IMG/VR virus record: IMGVR_UViG_3300046167_000554
Span: 1-64,000 of that record
Origin: a virus
DNA length: 64,000 bases
Strand: one strand, 5' to 3'
The notes under the pieces were generated by a model. The model ran no database searches. It worked only from the letters and a program-made list of their open reading frames with translations, and was not told the origin of the DNA. Shown here piece by piece: positions 8,782 through 17,747 of this stretch. Position 1 is the first letter of the stretch, and each line of letters starts with the position of its first letter. The translations under genes were made by a program, and so were the position numbers.

Positions 8782-10136
8782 AGAGTTTACACGGAAGGTC
8801 ATCCCGTTCATAAAGGACGAGTATTTCACCGACCAAACAGAGAGGACAGTATTTACAGAAGTAAAGGATTACTTTGACAAATACACCAAAGCACCAACAG
8901 TCGAAGCACTTCTCATAAACCTTGATAACAATACCTCGTTAAACGAGAATGTGGTAAAAGGTTCTAAGACAATAGTTGATGCAATTGGAAAATCCAATGA
9001 ACCCACTCCATCCGAATGGTTGGAAAACGAAACTGAACAATGGTGCAAAGATAGAGCAATCTATATTGCAGTCATGGATAGTATCGAGGTCATTGATAAG
9101 AAGTCTCAAAGGTCAACAGGTGAAATACCCGAACTCCTTAAGGATGCACTTTCCGTGTCCTTTGACGTGTCAATCGGACACGACCAAATCGAAGACAAGG
9201 ATGCAAGATTTGAATTCTACAATACGGAAGAAGAGAAGTTACCTTTCGATTTAGAATACTTCAATAAGATTACTAAAGGTGGATTACCCAACAAGACACT
9301 CAATATCTGTTTAGCAGGTACGGGTGTCGGTAAGTCATTATTCATGTGTCACATGGGTGCAAGTCACTTGATGATGAACAAGAATGTTCTTTACATCACA
9401 ATGGAAATGTCAGAGGAAAGGATTGCAGAGAGGATTGATGCAAACATCATGAATGTCCCAATGCAAGAGTTACCCGAAATGTCTAAGAAGATGTTTGATA
9501 AGAAGATTGATAAGATTGCAGAGAAGACTAAAGGTAGATTGATTGTTAAAGAATATCCTACTGCATCTGCACATGTCGGTCACTTCAGACATTTACTACA
9601 AGAACTTGATATTAAGAAAGATTTCACACCCGATATCATATTCATAGATTACCTAAACATATGTGCATCACATAGGATTAAGCCTGGTGCTGGTGCAAAC
9701 TCTTATACACTTGTTAAGAGTATTGCAGAGGAACTTAGAGGACTTGCAGTAGAGTTTGATGTACCAATTATGAGTGCAACTCAAACAACACGAAGTGGTT
9801 ATGGTTCTACTGATATTGAACTAACAGATACTTCAGAGTCATTTGGATTACCAGCAACTGCAGACTTAATGTTTGCATTGATTACATCTGATGAGTTAGA
9901 AGAGTTAGACCAGTTAGTTGTAAAACAATTGAAGAACCGATACAATGACCCAACTATATTCAAAAGATTTGTCATAGGAATTGACAGAGCAAGAATGAAG
10001 TTGTATGATTGTGAACAAGAAGCTTTTTTTAGCTCAAGAAGAATTGATTGAGTCTGCAGTGAATGATGATGTTCCTGTATTTGATAGAGGAAGAAATGAC
10101 GGACAGAAAAGAGATTTCAACGATTTTAAAATCTAA
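8732..10136 (+). CDS. 41: Replicative DNA helicase (T4 gp41, DnaB family), 3' end frameshifted
   Basis: A DnaB-type hexameric helicase that unwinds the lagging-strand template and works with primase gp61 (26.6 kb) and loader gp59 (61.0 kb). Walker A is [16 protein letters not shown] near residue 195; Walker B is [13 protein letters not shown] near 304; ATQTTRSG near 351 and the Arg-finger region [15 protein letters not shown] follow. The frame breaks in a seven-T run near 10025-10031; removing one T continues as [17 protein letters not shown] and ends at 10136, giving the expected acidic tail. This is almost certainly a homopolymer sequencing error. Confidence 0.93.
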
Positions 10137-10144
10137 AAAACCCC

Positions 10145-10174
10145 TTGTCAGTGAGTGTCTTTTTTATGTATAAT
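10145..10174 (+). promoter_or_regulatory. Sigma70-like class A promoter for the lipoprotein gene, predicted leaderless
   Basis: AAAAAACCCC-TTGTCA, 18-base spacer, TATAAT. Six bases (ACCAGT) separate the -10 box from the ATG at 10181, so +1 should fall on the A of the start codon. Confidence 0.75.
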
Positions 10175-10180
10175 ACCAGT

Positions 10181-11651
10181 ATGAAAAACTTAATAACAAT
10201 ATTAACAGTAGGACTACTCACAGCATGTGGTGGTGGAAGTTCAGTAACACCAATAGAACTACAAACATTAACAACGACTGGTGGTAATCCACCTATGGGT
10301 TCATCCCCTATATTGACCACTGTAGTCATTGATGGATATGTAGAAGGTGCAAATGTCTTTATAGATATGAACTGGAATCTAACTCAAGATGAGGGAGAAC
10401 CAAGTGCAGAATATGATAGTGATACACAATCTTATTTCTTTACGGAATCCCAATTTAGTGCAGTCAATAACTTTTCAACAACAAACTGTTCATTGAATAG
10501 ACCTAGGATTGCAGAAGTACCAATAGGTGCATATGACTCGGAACGTGGATATGTAGAAACTGCATATACAATGAGTTATTATCCACCCACATATAATCAG
10601 AATAGTGGACGTGCAAATGTAACACCATTCACTACATTGTTTGCAGAATATGTTACCGATGCATTACAAGGTGTCAGTATAACAGTTGCAGATAGTTGTG
10701 GGTCAACTGCAGATACTGTTTCACAAACAGTTATAGAAAAGGTAGACAGTGTTCTATACGACCTCTATCAAAACTTTAATCAATCAGCAGACCAATTGTA
10801 TTCAGACTTTATTGCAAGTGGTGATACAGAATTACAAGCTATAGGAGAAAGGATTGTAGACTTCTTAGGAACTATTAACAAGGTTGCAGATGTATTAGAA
10901 AATGAATACAATCTTCCTATGTTATCAACCCTAAATCCCGAATTAATATCTACCATTCTAAATGGAACAGAGTTCTCTACCATTACATTCAATCTAATGA
11001 ATGAAACAGTAGGGTGAACAAGTAGATGATGATTTTAGATTTCAGAGACGACATTTGTTCTATAACATTGTTGCAAATGACCAAGGTCAAATACTAGATG
11101 CAGAGGGAAATCCTATTGTAATATCTTCGACCACATTAAGTGAGGTTGCAGATACATCTATATCAGAAAACTATGAATCAATAGGAGATACTTTTGAGAC
11201 ACCAGTTATCATTGCAATAGAAGTAATCAATGGTGTATCCGATAGTTACATAAGATTCTTATCGGGTAATGGACATCTTGCATATACTATAAGAGGAGAC
11301 ATGAGATTCGTTCAAAATGTAGTTCCTATGGAATCTGATTTTGAAATACGAATGAATAATACAAACAACACATACTATGATTATGACCTACTTGACCTTA
11401 TGTCATATAGAGATGTGTATACCATACAGAACATTTACACCGAACTTAGTCAACTATCCACTGTAATGTCAAGTTATGAGACACTTACATACCTATTGTA
11501 TAGTGGAGACTTGATTCAGTACAATGAAAACAACCATGCATATACCAATGGCCCTTCAACAAGGGAAACATGTGAGGTTTTCCAAGGTGCATCAGTTACA
11601 ACTTACTATGATAATGAGGGGTATAATATTTGTTCTAATAATATGCAATAA
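10181..11651 (+). CDS. Secreted lipoprotein, unknown function (one frameshift)
   Basis: The N-terminus MKNLITILTVGLLTACGGGS is a clear lipoprotein signal peptide with lipobox LTAC. After it come VIDGYVEGANVFIDMNWN and a Glu/Asp-rich stretch LTQDEGEPSAEY, like the DxNxN...DxGEPsA regions of marine gammaproteobacterial lipoproteins, and VTPFTTLFAEYV near residue 150. The frame breaks at GGG near 11012; dropping one G links the first 278 residues to a second half (EQVDDDFRFQRRHLFYN...) that ends at 11651, about 490 aa in all. It has its own promoter and looks like a cargo gene that modifies the host envelope. Function not recognised. Confidence 0.7.
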
Positions 11652-11654
11652 ATA
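11647..11654 (+). promoter_or_regulatory. Late promoter-like box
   Basis: AATAAATA, 10 bases before the ATG at 11665 and overlapping the stop of the lipoprotein gene. It marks the start of the late, virion-type block. Confidence 0.45.
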
Positions 11655-11664
11655 GATATACATT

Positions 11665-11841
11665 ATGAAGAAGAACCTCAAGTCTAGTGACGTAATCAAT
11701 GCATTAACTGATAAAATACAGTTAAAGAAAGACTTACGTGTAGCAAAAAAACAAGACGATTCCCAAAAAACTGCTAAAATTTCCAAACAGATTGCAAAAA
11801 TCGATAAGAAACTCCACTCGATACCATTGAAGAAATCCTAA
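11665..11841 (+). CDS. Small basic hypothetical protein
   Basis: A 58 aa Lys-rich helical protein (MKKNLKSSDVINALTDKIQLKKD). A late box lies just upstream. Its stop overlaps the next late box (CTAAATAAA at 11838). Function unknown; small basic helical proteins in this position could be DNA-binding or virion components. Confidence 0.55.
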   Translation: MKKNLKSSDVINALTDKIQLKKDLRVAKKQDDSQKTAKISKQIAKIDKKLHSIPLKKS

Positions 11842-11868
11842 ATAAAGGTATACATTTAGGAGATACTC

Positions 11869-12246
11869 ATGGCATGGGCAGATGAAATAGCAGGTCACAA
11901 TACTTTAATTGATGATATGCAAAGACAAAAAGACTGGATTAGTGGTGTAAGTCGTACATGGTTTGAAGGTGTAACAACTGGAACCAGTTTAATAGAAAGA
12001 ACAGCAGATGGTGCTGTCGGATATTTTACTGCATGGAGAACTGCAAACCCTTCAGCAACAGCAGAAAGTGACCGAGCAGGATACGAACTTTGGGATTACT
12101 GGATTAATGGTCAGATGGGTAGTGGTTCTGAGTCTAAAACCAAAGACGAAGTTGTAGTTGAATTAACTAACGGAATAGCAGCCATTACTGCAGATAGAGA
12201 CAGTTTACAAGCAAAAATAGACAACGGAGAAGTTGACGGGGGTTAA
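11869..12246 (+). CDS. Hypothetical protein, probable late gene
   Basis: A 125 aa protein with a Trp-rich N-terminal half (MAWADEIAGHNTLIDDMQRQ, TWFEGVTTGTS, WDYWINGQMG) and a helical tail (ELTNGIAAITADRDSLQAKI). A TAAATA box at 11838-11846 and GGAGATACTC precede the ATG. It heads the virion-type block, so a structural or assembly role is possible but not shown. Confidence 0.6.
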   Translation: MAWADEIAGHNTLIDDMQRQKDWISGVSRTWFEGVTTGTSLIERTADGAVGYFTAWRTANPSATAESDRAGYELWDYWINGQMGSGSESKTKDEVVVELTNGIAAITADRDSLQAKIDNGEVDGG

Positions 12247-12263
12247 CATACCTTTTCAATTCT

Positions 12264-12271
12264 TATAAATA
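12264..12271 (+). promoter_or_regulatory. T4-type late promoter box
   Basis: Exact TATAAATA consensus, 24 bases upstream of the gene at 12296, which also has a GAGAGAG ribosome-site-like run. Unlike several other late boxes here, this one leaves a normal leader. Confidence 0.7.
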
Positions 12272-12295
12272 GTAGATACAGAGAGAGTATTTACT

Positions 12296-13498
12296 ATGGC
12301 AGTCAAAAACCTACATTTAGAACACTTAGAAGACGAAATCATTAATAATGGTATCGATGGTGGTCGTGCAGCTATAAACTTCTTACAGGGTCTTAGAGAC
12401 ATGATGAAGGGGAAGTCTAAGAAAGGTGTCAACATGACTGTTAAGTGGGATGGAGCTCCTGCTATCTTTTGTGGAAAACATCCCGAGACTGGTCAATTCT
12501 TTGTTGCAAAGAAGTCCCTATTCAATAAAGAACCTAAGTTCTATACATCCGAACAACAAATCAAAGATGCACCCGAATTGGGTGGTGCATTAGAGTCTAA
12601 GTTCTTAGACTCATTCAAATACTTGTCTGCACTATCATTTTCTGATGTCTTACAGGGTGACTTAATGTTCACTGATGATAAGAAGATGCAGAAGATGGAC
12701 AACGGAAACTTCGTTACATTTCAACCAAACACAATAATGTATGCAGTAGATATCGAGTCAGACCTCGGTAAAGAGATTGCAAATGCAAAACTAGGAATAG
12801 TATTCCACACTACTTACACTGGTGATTCAATAGAAAACCTAAGTGCATCATTCGGTGCAAACACATCTAAGTTAGGACATAGTAAAGATGTATGGGTAGA
12901 TGATGCATCATATAAAGATGTCAGTGGTAAAGGTTCAATGACTGCAAAGGAAACACTTAAGTTAACACAAACACTTTCCATGACAGGTAAACAGTTTCAT
13001 CAAATCAAAAGACCAACACTACAGAAGTTTATGAAGGTGCAAGAGACTATTGCAAAGAAAGGTGCTGGTGCAACTTACAAGACCTACTGTAACACACTAA
13101 TACGACAAGGAAAGTTTAACCCAACATACGCAGGTTATATGAAACACTTTGAGAACTATTGGAGAGACAAAGTAGTTGCAAAGGTTAAGATGGAAAAGAC
13201 TAAACAAATTAAGAAGGAAATCGGAGAACAACTTTATAACGAACTCAGAGGTATGAAGAAGTTCATAGAGGCACTTACATCATTTATGTTACACTTAGTA
13301 GTAGCAAAACAACTTATTATCGTTGCATTAAATAGAGTGAAATCAATAGGTACTTTCGTAAAGACCTCAACAGGATTTCAAACAGTCAACCCTGAAGGTT
13401 ATGTTGCAATTGATAATGATGGTAAGGCAGTCAAGTTGGTAGACCGAATGGAATTCTCACTAAATAACTTTACAGTTGCAAAGGATTGGGACAAATAA
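12296..13498 (+). CDS. Nucleotidyltransferase/ligase-like protein (KWDG motif), marine-phage conserved family
   Basis: The 400 aa protein has VKWDGAPAIFCGKHPETGQF near residue 50. KWDG fits the KxDG motif I of ATP/NAD-dependent nucleic-acid ligases and capping enzymes, where the Lys takes the AMP. Later segments that could be further ligase motifs are IMYAVDIESD near 143, KLGIVFHTTY near 162 and GKAVKLVDRMEF near 380. It belongs to a family common in cyanophages and marine T4-like phages (DUF6267-like, from memory). It could repair or seal DNA or RNA ends, but no reaction is established. It opens the group of late genes with MKTF-type N-termini. Confidence 0.6.
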   Translation: MAVKNLHLEHLEDEIINNGIDGGRAAINFLQGLRDMMKGKSKKGVNMTVKWDGAPAIFCGKHPETGQFFVAKKSLFNKEPKFYTSEQQIKDAPELGGALESKFLDSFKYLSALSFSDVLQGDLMFTDDKKMQKMDNGNFVTFQPNTIMYAVDIESDLGKEIANAKLGIVFHTTYTGDSIENLSASFGANTSKLGHSKDVWVDDASYKDVSGKGSMTAKETLKLTQTLSMTGKQFHQIKRPTLQKFMKVQETIAKKGAGATYKTYCNTLIRQGKFNPTYAGYMKHFENYWRDKVVAKVKMEKTKQIKKEIGEQLYNELRGMKKFIEALTSFMLHLVVAKQLIIVALNRVKSIGTFVKTSTGFQTVNPEGYVAIDNDGKAVKLVDRMEFSLNNFTVAKDWDK

Positions 13499-13680
13499 TG
13501 AAACTAAAAACATTCGGACAATTTGCATTACCCGATTATCCTGTTCAAACAGAACCATCTGAAGATAATGATGAGTGGGTGACTGGTGATGGTGCAAAAC
13601 CATACACTTGGAATGGTTCAAAGGAAGCTGATGCAAACTTAAATGACATGAGTAAAGAAGTAGAGAAGGATAGGAAATGA
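13498..13680 (+). CDS. Small acidic hypothetical protein
   Basis: A 60 aa acidic protein starting MKLKTFGQFALPDYP at an ATG overlapping the previous stop. The KTFGQF start echoes the MKTF-type N-termini of its neighbours, but a clear L/I-x-E cleavage site is missing. Function unknown. Confidence 0.55.
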   Translation: MKLKTFGQFALPDYPVQTEPSEDNDEWVTGDGAKPYTWNGSKEADANLNDMSKEVEKDRK

Positions 13681-14960
13681 AAACATTCAACGGATTTTTA
13701 ACAGAAGCAAAGAGACCTAAAGGTGCAGTGTTTACCTTTGGTCGTTTCAATCCACCTACAACAGGACATGCAAAGTTAGTTAAACAATTACAAAAAGTTG
13801 CAAAAGGATTTGATGTATTACTATTCACTTCACACTCCAATGACCGAAGAAAGAATCCCCTAACACATAAACAAAAGATATCATACCTCAGAAAATTCTT
13901 TGGTAAGATTGTTGTCGACTCTACAGTAAGAACTGTATTTGATGTTGCAAATCAATTACAACAACAGAAGTATACTCACGTAAGGATGGTAGTTGGTTCA
14001 GATAGAATTAGAGAATTTGAAACACTACTAAACAAATACAACGGAGTGAAAGCACGTCATGGTTTCTATAAGTTTGAAAGTATAGAAGTCGTATCAGCAG
14101 GGGAGAGAGACCCCGATGCAGATGATGTCAGTGGAATGTCTGCAAGTAAACTCAGAGGATATGCAGAACAAGGAGACTTTGATAACTTTAAAGTTGGAGT
14201 CCCATCAAAGAATGCATCAGACATTCAGAGACTATACAAAGACATTCGTAAAGGAATGGGTATCATGGAGTCAACACTACCCGACTACATGAATGAAGAT
14301 TTAATTACAGAGGGTGTTTATGACCCAGGCATCTTCAAAGCAGTCTTCCTAATGGGTGGGCCAGGCAGTGGTAAGTCAACAGTAGTAAATAAACTATCTC
14401 TAAAGGCAATGGGTCTTAAGTTGGTAAACACTGATAAAGCATTTGAAAATGGATTAAAGAAAGCAGGACTTGGTCTTGATTTAAGAAACATGGATGCAAA
14501 AGACAGAGACCCTATCCGTGCAAGAGCAAAGACCATTACTGCAAAGAATATGTCTGCATACATAAAAGGTCGTTTAGGAATGGTATTCGACACTACTAGT
14601 GCAAAGGCAGGTAAAATATCATCTTATAAGAAACAGTTAGATGCACTAGGATATGAATACAAAATGATATATGTAAGTGCATCGTTGAATAATGCACAAG
14701 CAAGAAATGAAAAACGTGCAAGAAAACTACCACCCGAAATTGTTAAACAAGATTGGGATGCAGCTCAAAAGAATGCACAAGAATTTAAAAAAATGTTTGG
14801 TAAAGAATTCCTTGAGATTACAAACGATGACGATTTAAAATCTTTAGAGAGTAAAACAACAAAAATTTCAGGTAAACTTATAACATGGAGTTCTAAGTTC
14901 CCTAACAATAAACTTGCAACAAACTGGAAAGATTCAGAATTGCAGAAGAAAAAGAGATAA
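13677..14960 (+). CDS. Bifunctional nucleotidyltransferase-kinase (NadR-like layout) with capsid-targeting-like N-terminus
   Basis: 427 aa. Residues 1-12 (MKTFNGFLTEAK) closely match the T4 internal-protein capsid targeting sequence MKTYQEFIAEA, with a prohead-protease-type site LTE/A. Residues about 17-190 form a cytidylyltransferase-type domain (FTFGRFNPPTTGHAKLV, where T.GH replaces the usual HxGH, and a late SASKLR motif). Residues about 218-420 form a P-loop kinase (VFLMGGPGSGKSTVVNKL). A second protease-type site, LITE/G at about residue 207-210, lies between the domains. The layout recalls NadR (NMN adenylyltransferase plus ribosylnicotinamide kinase), but the substrate is not shown. 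Confidence 0.75.
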   Translation: MKTFNGFLTEAKRPKGAVFTFGRFNPPTTGHAKLVKQLQKVAKGFDVLLFTSHSNDRRKNPLTHKQKISYLRKFFGKIVVDSTVRTVFDVANQLQQQKYTHVRMVVGSDRIREFETLLNKYNGVKARHGFYKFESIEVVSAGERDPDADDVSGMSASKLRGYAEQGDFDNFKVGVPSKNASDIQRLYKDIRKGMGIMESTLPDYMNEDLITEGVYDPGIFKAVFLMGGPGSGKSTVVNKLSLKAMGLKLVNTDKAFENGLKKAGLGLDLRNMDAKDRDPIRARAKTITAKNMSAYIKGRLGMVFDTTSAKAGKISSYKKQLDALGYEYKMIYVSASLNNAQARNEKRARKLPPEIVKQDWDAAQKNAQEFKKMFGKEFLEITNDDDLKSLESKTTKISGKLITWSSKFPNNKLATNWKDSELQKKKR

Positions 14961-14963
14961 ATA
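14956..14963 (+). promoter_or_regulatory. Late promoter box, leaderless position
   Basis: GATAAATA ends 5 bases (GTAGT) before the ATG at 14969. Confidence 0.6.
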
Positions 14964-14968
14964 GTAGT

Positions 14969-15214
14969 ATGATGACTTTTAGACAACTATTTGAAAGGGA
15001 CTATAAGAAGGAGTATGAAAACTACCATTCTAAACCCGAACAAAAGAAACGTAGAGCTGCAAGAAATGGTGCAAGACGTATTCTAAAAGATAGAGTTGGT
15101 ATAAAGGGAAAGGATGTACATCATAAAGACAATAACCCTATGAACAATGACAGAACAAACTTATCTATTGTATCAATGAAATACAACAGAAGTGAACCAA
15201 GGAAAAGAACGTAA
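14969..15214 (+). CDS. HNH endonuclease-like protein with capsid-targeting-like N-terminus
   Basis: An 81 aa basic protein. The C-terminal half reads GKDVHHKDNNPMNNDRTNLS, the HNH pattern (DVHH, then N, then N..N) of small phage HNH nucleases. The N-terminus MMTFRQLFERD resembles the MKTF..FL.E targeting pattern with a possible LFE/R site. A fixed late box directly precedes the ATG. If packaged in the head, the nuclease would enter the cell with the DNA. Confidence 0.7.
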   Translation: MMTFRQLFERDYKKEYENYHSKPEQKKRRAARNGARRILKDRVGIKGKDVHHKDNNPMNNDRTNLSIVSMKYNRSEPRKRT

Positions 15215-16641
15215 TGAATACATTTAAAAACCTATTTCTAGAAAGTGACTATGACCCAAGTGTTCATGAAAGAGGAACAGATGCTGGTCGTAAATGGGCT
15301 CAAGAATTCACGCCTGGTCAGTCTGTTGACAGTTTTATTAAAGAAGACATCAAACGACAAAAAGATTTCTCTGCAAAAACATTCAGTCAAGTAGTAGGTA
15401 ATCCACTAGAAGGTTATCCATATAACGAAGAGATGCAAGTCAATGAAGTTGCACAAGACAAAGATATAGAAGACAAAGAAGGAACACAACCAGCAAAGTA
15501 TCATAAAGGTCTATCAAAATCAACCAAACAAAAAAGAGATGCACACTTCAAAGCAAAGAAGAGTGGTGAGGCACCTGGCGATGCAGATGCAGAAACTAAA
15601 CCATCTAAACATACTGTAAAAGCAAAACAGATGTTCGGAGAAGATAGTGGTCTTCAAGCAAAAGCAGACAAGTCAGGAATATCAAAAGGTATCTTACAAA
15701 AGGTTTACAATAGAGGATTAGCTGCATATAAAACAGGACATAGGCCAGGCACTACTGCACCTCAGTGGGCAATGGCACGTGTCAATTCTTTTATCACTAA
15801 AGGTAAGGGAACTTGGGGTGGTGCAGACCAAGACCTTGCTAAACAAGCAAAAGGTAAATCTGAAGAAGTAGAAGAGTCAAGATACTCAGATGAAAAGAAC
15901 AAACGTCAAAAAGCAACCCTCAAAAAACATGACAGTGCAATGATTAAAGTTGCAAGAAAGTCTATTAAGAAGTACGATGCAAATAATAAAAACAAGAATG
16001 AAGATGTAGAAGAAGCATGTTGGAATGGATACAAACAAGTTGGGATGAAGAAGAAGGGGAACAAGGAAGTTCCAAATTGTGTTCCTGAAGCAAACACTAT
16101 GGGTAATGTTAAAAAGACATTATCAAAAGTTAAAGGATTGTCTTCAGACCAATTAAAAACTCTCATGACAATACCTCAAAGTCAACTCATGGTAATTGCA
16201 CAACAGTTATCTTCATTAGTAATGGGTGAAGAGATACATGAGTCTCAAATAGAAACACACTTACCTCAGTTAGATGAAGTCATGTCAATGCAGACACGTC
16301 TAAAGATGAAGAAGGCATTCAGAAAGAATAAACATAAGATTGCAATCGGAAGAAAGAAAGCTGCAAAAAGAATGGTGTTAGACCCTAAGAAGATTGAGAA
16401 ACGTGCAACTAAAGCTGCAAGAAAGGTATTAGAGAAGAAGTTTCTTAAAGGTGCAGATAAAAACTCATTAGGACATGCTGGTAAAGCTGCACTAGAGAAA
16501 AAGATTGAGAAGAAAAAATCAGTAATCGCAAAGATTGCTCGTAAACTAAAAAAAGTTATCCGTAAGAAAGAGTCAATGAAGTTCAAGAAGAACAAAGAAA
16601 CTTGGGATAAAGCAGGTAAGGACTTAAAGAGTAAAAAATAA
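15214..16641 (+). CDS. Large basic virion-type protein with marine-phage DUFs and MNTF N-terminus
   Basis: 475 aa, strongly Lys-rich, especially residues 350-475 (KKAFRKNKHKIAIGRKKAAK and similar). N-terminus MNTFKNLFLESDYD fits the targeting pattern. Recognisable small domains in order: NPLEGYPYN near 63; AKYHKGLSKSTKQKRDAHF near 91 (DUF5872-like); DKSGISKGILQKVYNRG followed by GHRPGTTAPQWAMARVNSF near 151-195 (DUF5824-like); and ACWNGYKQVGMKKKGNKEVP near 267. The family names are from memory. The composition suggests a DNA-associated internal head protein. The ATG overlaps the HNH gene stop. Confidence 0.65.
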   Translation: MNTFKNLFLESDYDPSVHERGTDAGRKWAQEFTPGQSVDSFIKEDIKRQKDFSAKTFSQVVGNPLEGYPYNEEMQVNEVAQDKDIEDKEGTQPAKYHKGLSKSTKQKRDAHFKAKKSGEAPGDADAETKPSKHTVKAKQMFGEDSGLQAKADKSGISKGILQKVYNRGLAAYKTGHRPGTTAPQWAMARVNSFITKGKGTWGGADQDLAKQAKGKSEEVEESRYSDEKNKRQKATLKKHDSAMIKVARKSIKKYDANNKNKNEDVEEACWNGYKQVGMKKKGNKEVPNCVPEANTMGNVKKTLSKVKGLSSDQLKTLMTIPQSQLMVIAQQLSSLVMGEEIHESQIETHLPQLDEVMSMQTRLKMKKAFRKNKHKIAIGRKKAAKRMVLDPKKIEKRATKAARKVLEKKFLKGADKNSLGHAGKAALEKKIEKKKSVIAKIARKLKKVIRKKESMKFKKNKETWDKAGKDLKSKK

Positions 16642-17180
16642 TGAAAACATTCCATCAATTAGCAATCACTGAAACACTAGAAACACTTCAAAAGGAAGGA
16701 ACTAACCTACTGGACAATCCGTTCAGGTTGGGTTCTGCAATGTACTTTGAGGTAATCAATGAAGCAAAGAAGATGGTTGCAGAACAAAGATATAGACTAA
16801 CTGAAGTAGATAAACAAGTCATAGAAACAAACCTAGGGGAATTTGATGTCCATGAAGGTAACTATGTACCACTTGATTGTCCTATGATGGTCGAAGAAGA
16901 AGAGAAGGGGAAGGAACCACCAATCGGTAAACCAAAAGCAGGTGGCCCAAAGAAGTTTTATGTGTATGTTAAAGATGGTGATAAGGTTAAGAAAGTCACA
17001 TTCGGAGATACATCAGGTCTATCAGTAAAATTTAAAGACCCAAGTGCAAGGTCATCTTATGTTGCAAGACATAATTGTGACACTGCAAATGACAAGACAA
17101 CACCAGGCTATTGGAGTTGCAGACTTCCAAGATATGCATCACAACTCGGATTGAGTGGTGGTGGGTCGTTTTTTTGGTAG
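16641..17180 (+). CDS. Late conserved protein with DUF5754-like C-terminus and MKTF N-terminus
   Basis: A 179 aa protein starting MKTFHQLAITETLETLQKEG, a capsid-targeting-like N-terminus with an ITE/T site. Residues 105-175 contain KKFYVYVKDGDKVKKVTFGD, GLSVKFKDPSARSSYVARHN and CDTANDKTTPGYWSCRLPRY, a compact conserved domain widespread in marine phages (DUF5754-like, from memory), with paired Cys that may bind metal. It is probably a virion component; its job is unknown. Confidence 0.65.
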   Translation: MKTFHQLAITETLETLQKEGTNLLDNPFRLGSAMYFEVINEAKKMVAEQRYRLTEVDKQVIETNLGEFDVHEGNYVPLDCPMMVEEEEKGKEPPIGKPKAGGPKKFYVYVKDGDKVKKVTFGDTSGLSVKFKDPSARSSYVARHNCDTANDKTTPGYWSCRLPRYASQLGLSGGGSFFW

Positions 17181-17207
17181 ACTAAATATCAGTGTAGGAG
17201 ATTTATT

Positions 17208-17465
17208 ATGAAGAAATTATACCATACTTATGCAATGGATGAAAGATATGCAGAAGTATTCAAGTCAGATTTAGGTTTTGAAGTAGACCTTTACGAAAAC
17301 GATACATTACTAGAGACTAGAGAAGTCCATGACAAATCAGAAGGATATGCAGAAGATGTTGCAGAAAACTGGGTCGATGGAATGTTTGACATAGAACCTA
17401 AAGAAGGTAGTTTCTATGGGTACAATCAAAAGAATGACAACTACTACCCTGGCTTAGATGACTAA
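17208..17465 (+). CDS. Small hypothetical protein
   Basis: An 85 aa acidic protein (MKKLYHTYAMDERYAEVFKSDLGFEVDLYE) preceded by CTAAATATCAGTGTAGGAG, which combines a weak late box at 17182-17189 and a ribosome site. It ends overlapping the cupin gene by 8 bases. No motif is recognised. Confidence 0.55.
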   Translation: MKKLYHTYAMDERYAEVFKSDLGFEVDLYENDTLLETREVHDKSEGYAEDVAENWVDGMFDIEPKEGSFYGYNQKNDNYYPGLDD

Positions 17466-17739
17466 ACCATACGAAGAAATTGTAGAACAACACGGAACAG
17501 GAACAAAGTTTGTTATAAGAACTTTTGAAGAGTCCGTAGATAGTAATGAACTAGTGTGGCATAGGGATAGAGAACACCGAACAGTTCATGTGTTATCAGG
17601 AAGAGGATGGGAATTGCAACATGATGATGCATTACCCATAGAGTTAAACATAGGAGAAGACTACTATATTCCCGAAATGACCTACCATAGGTTAATAAAA
17701 GGTGAAGATAACTTAGTGGTTAGAATTAAAATTACATAA
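17458..17739 (+). CDS. Small cupin-like protein
   Basis: A 93 aa single double-stranded beta-helix domain: LVWHRDREHRTVHVLSGRGW near residue 31 (His/Asp/His of cupin motif 1) and NIGEDYYIPEMTYHRLIKG near 62 (motif 2 with His). The residues could bind one metal ion. Small cupins of this type recur in marine T4-like phages. Its substrate is unknown; it may be functionally close to the many 2OG oxygenases further along. Confidence 0.65.
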   Translation: MTKPYEEIVEQHGTGTKFVIRTFEESVDSNELVWHRDREHRTVHVLSGRGWELQHDDALPIELNIGEDYYIPEMTYHRLIKGEDNLVVRIKIT

Positions 17740-17742
17740 ATA
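17735..17742 (+). promoter_or_regulatory. Late promoter box, leaderless position
   Basis: CATAAATA overlaps the cupin stop and ends 5 bases (ATATC) before the ATG at 17748. Confidence 0.6.
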
Positions 17743-17747
17743 ATATC

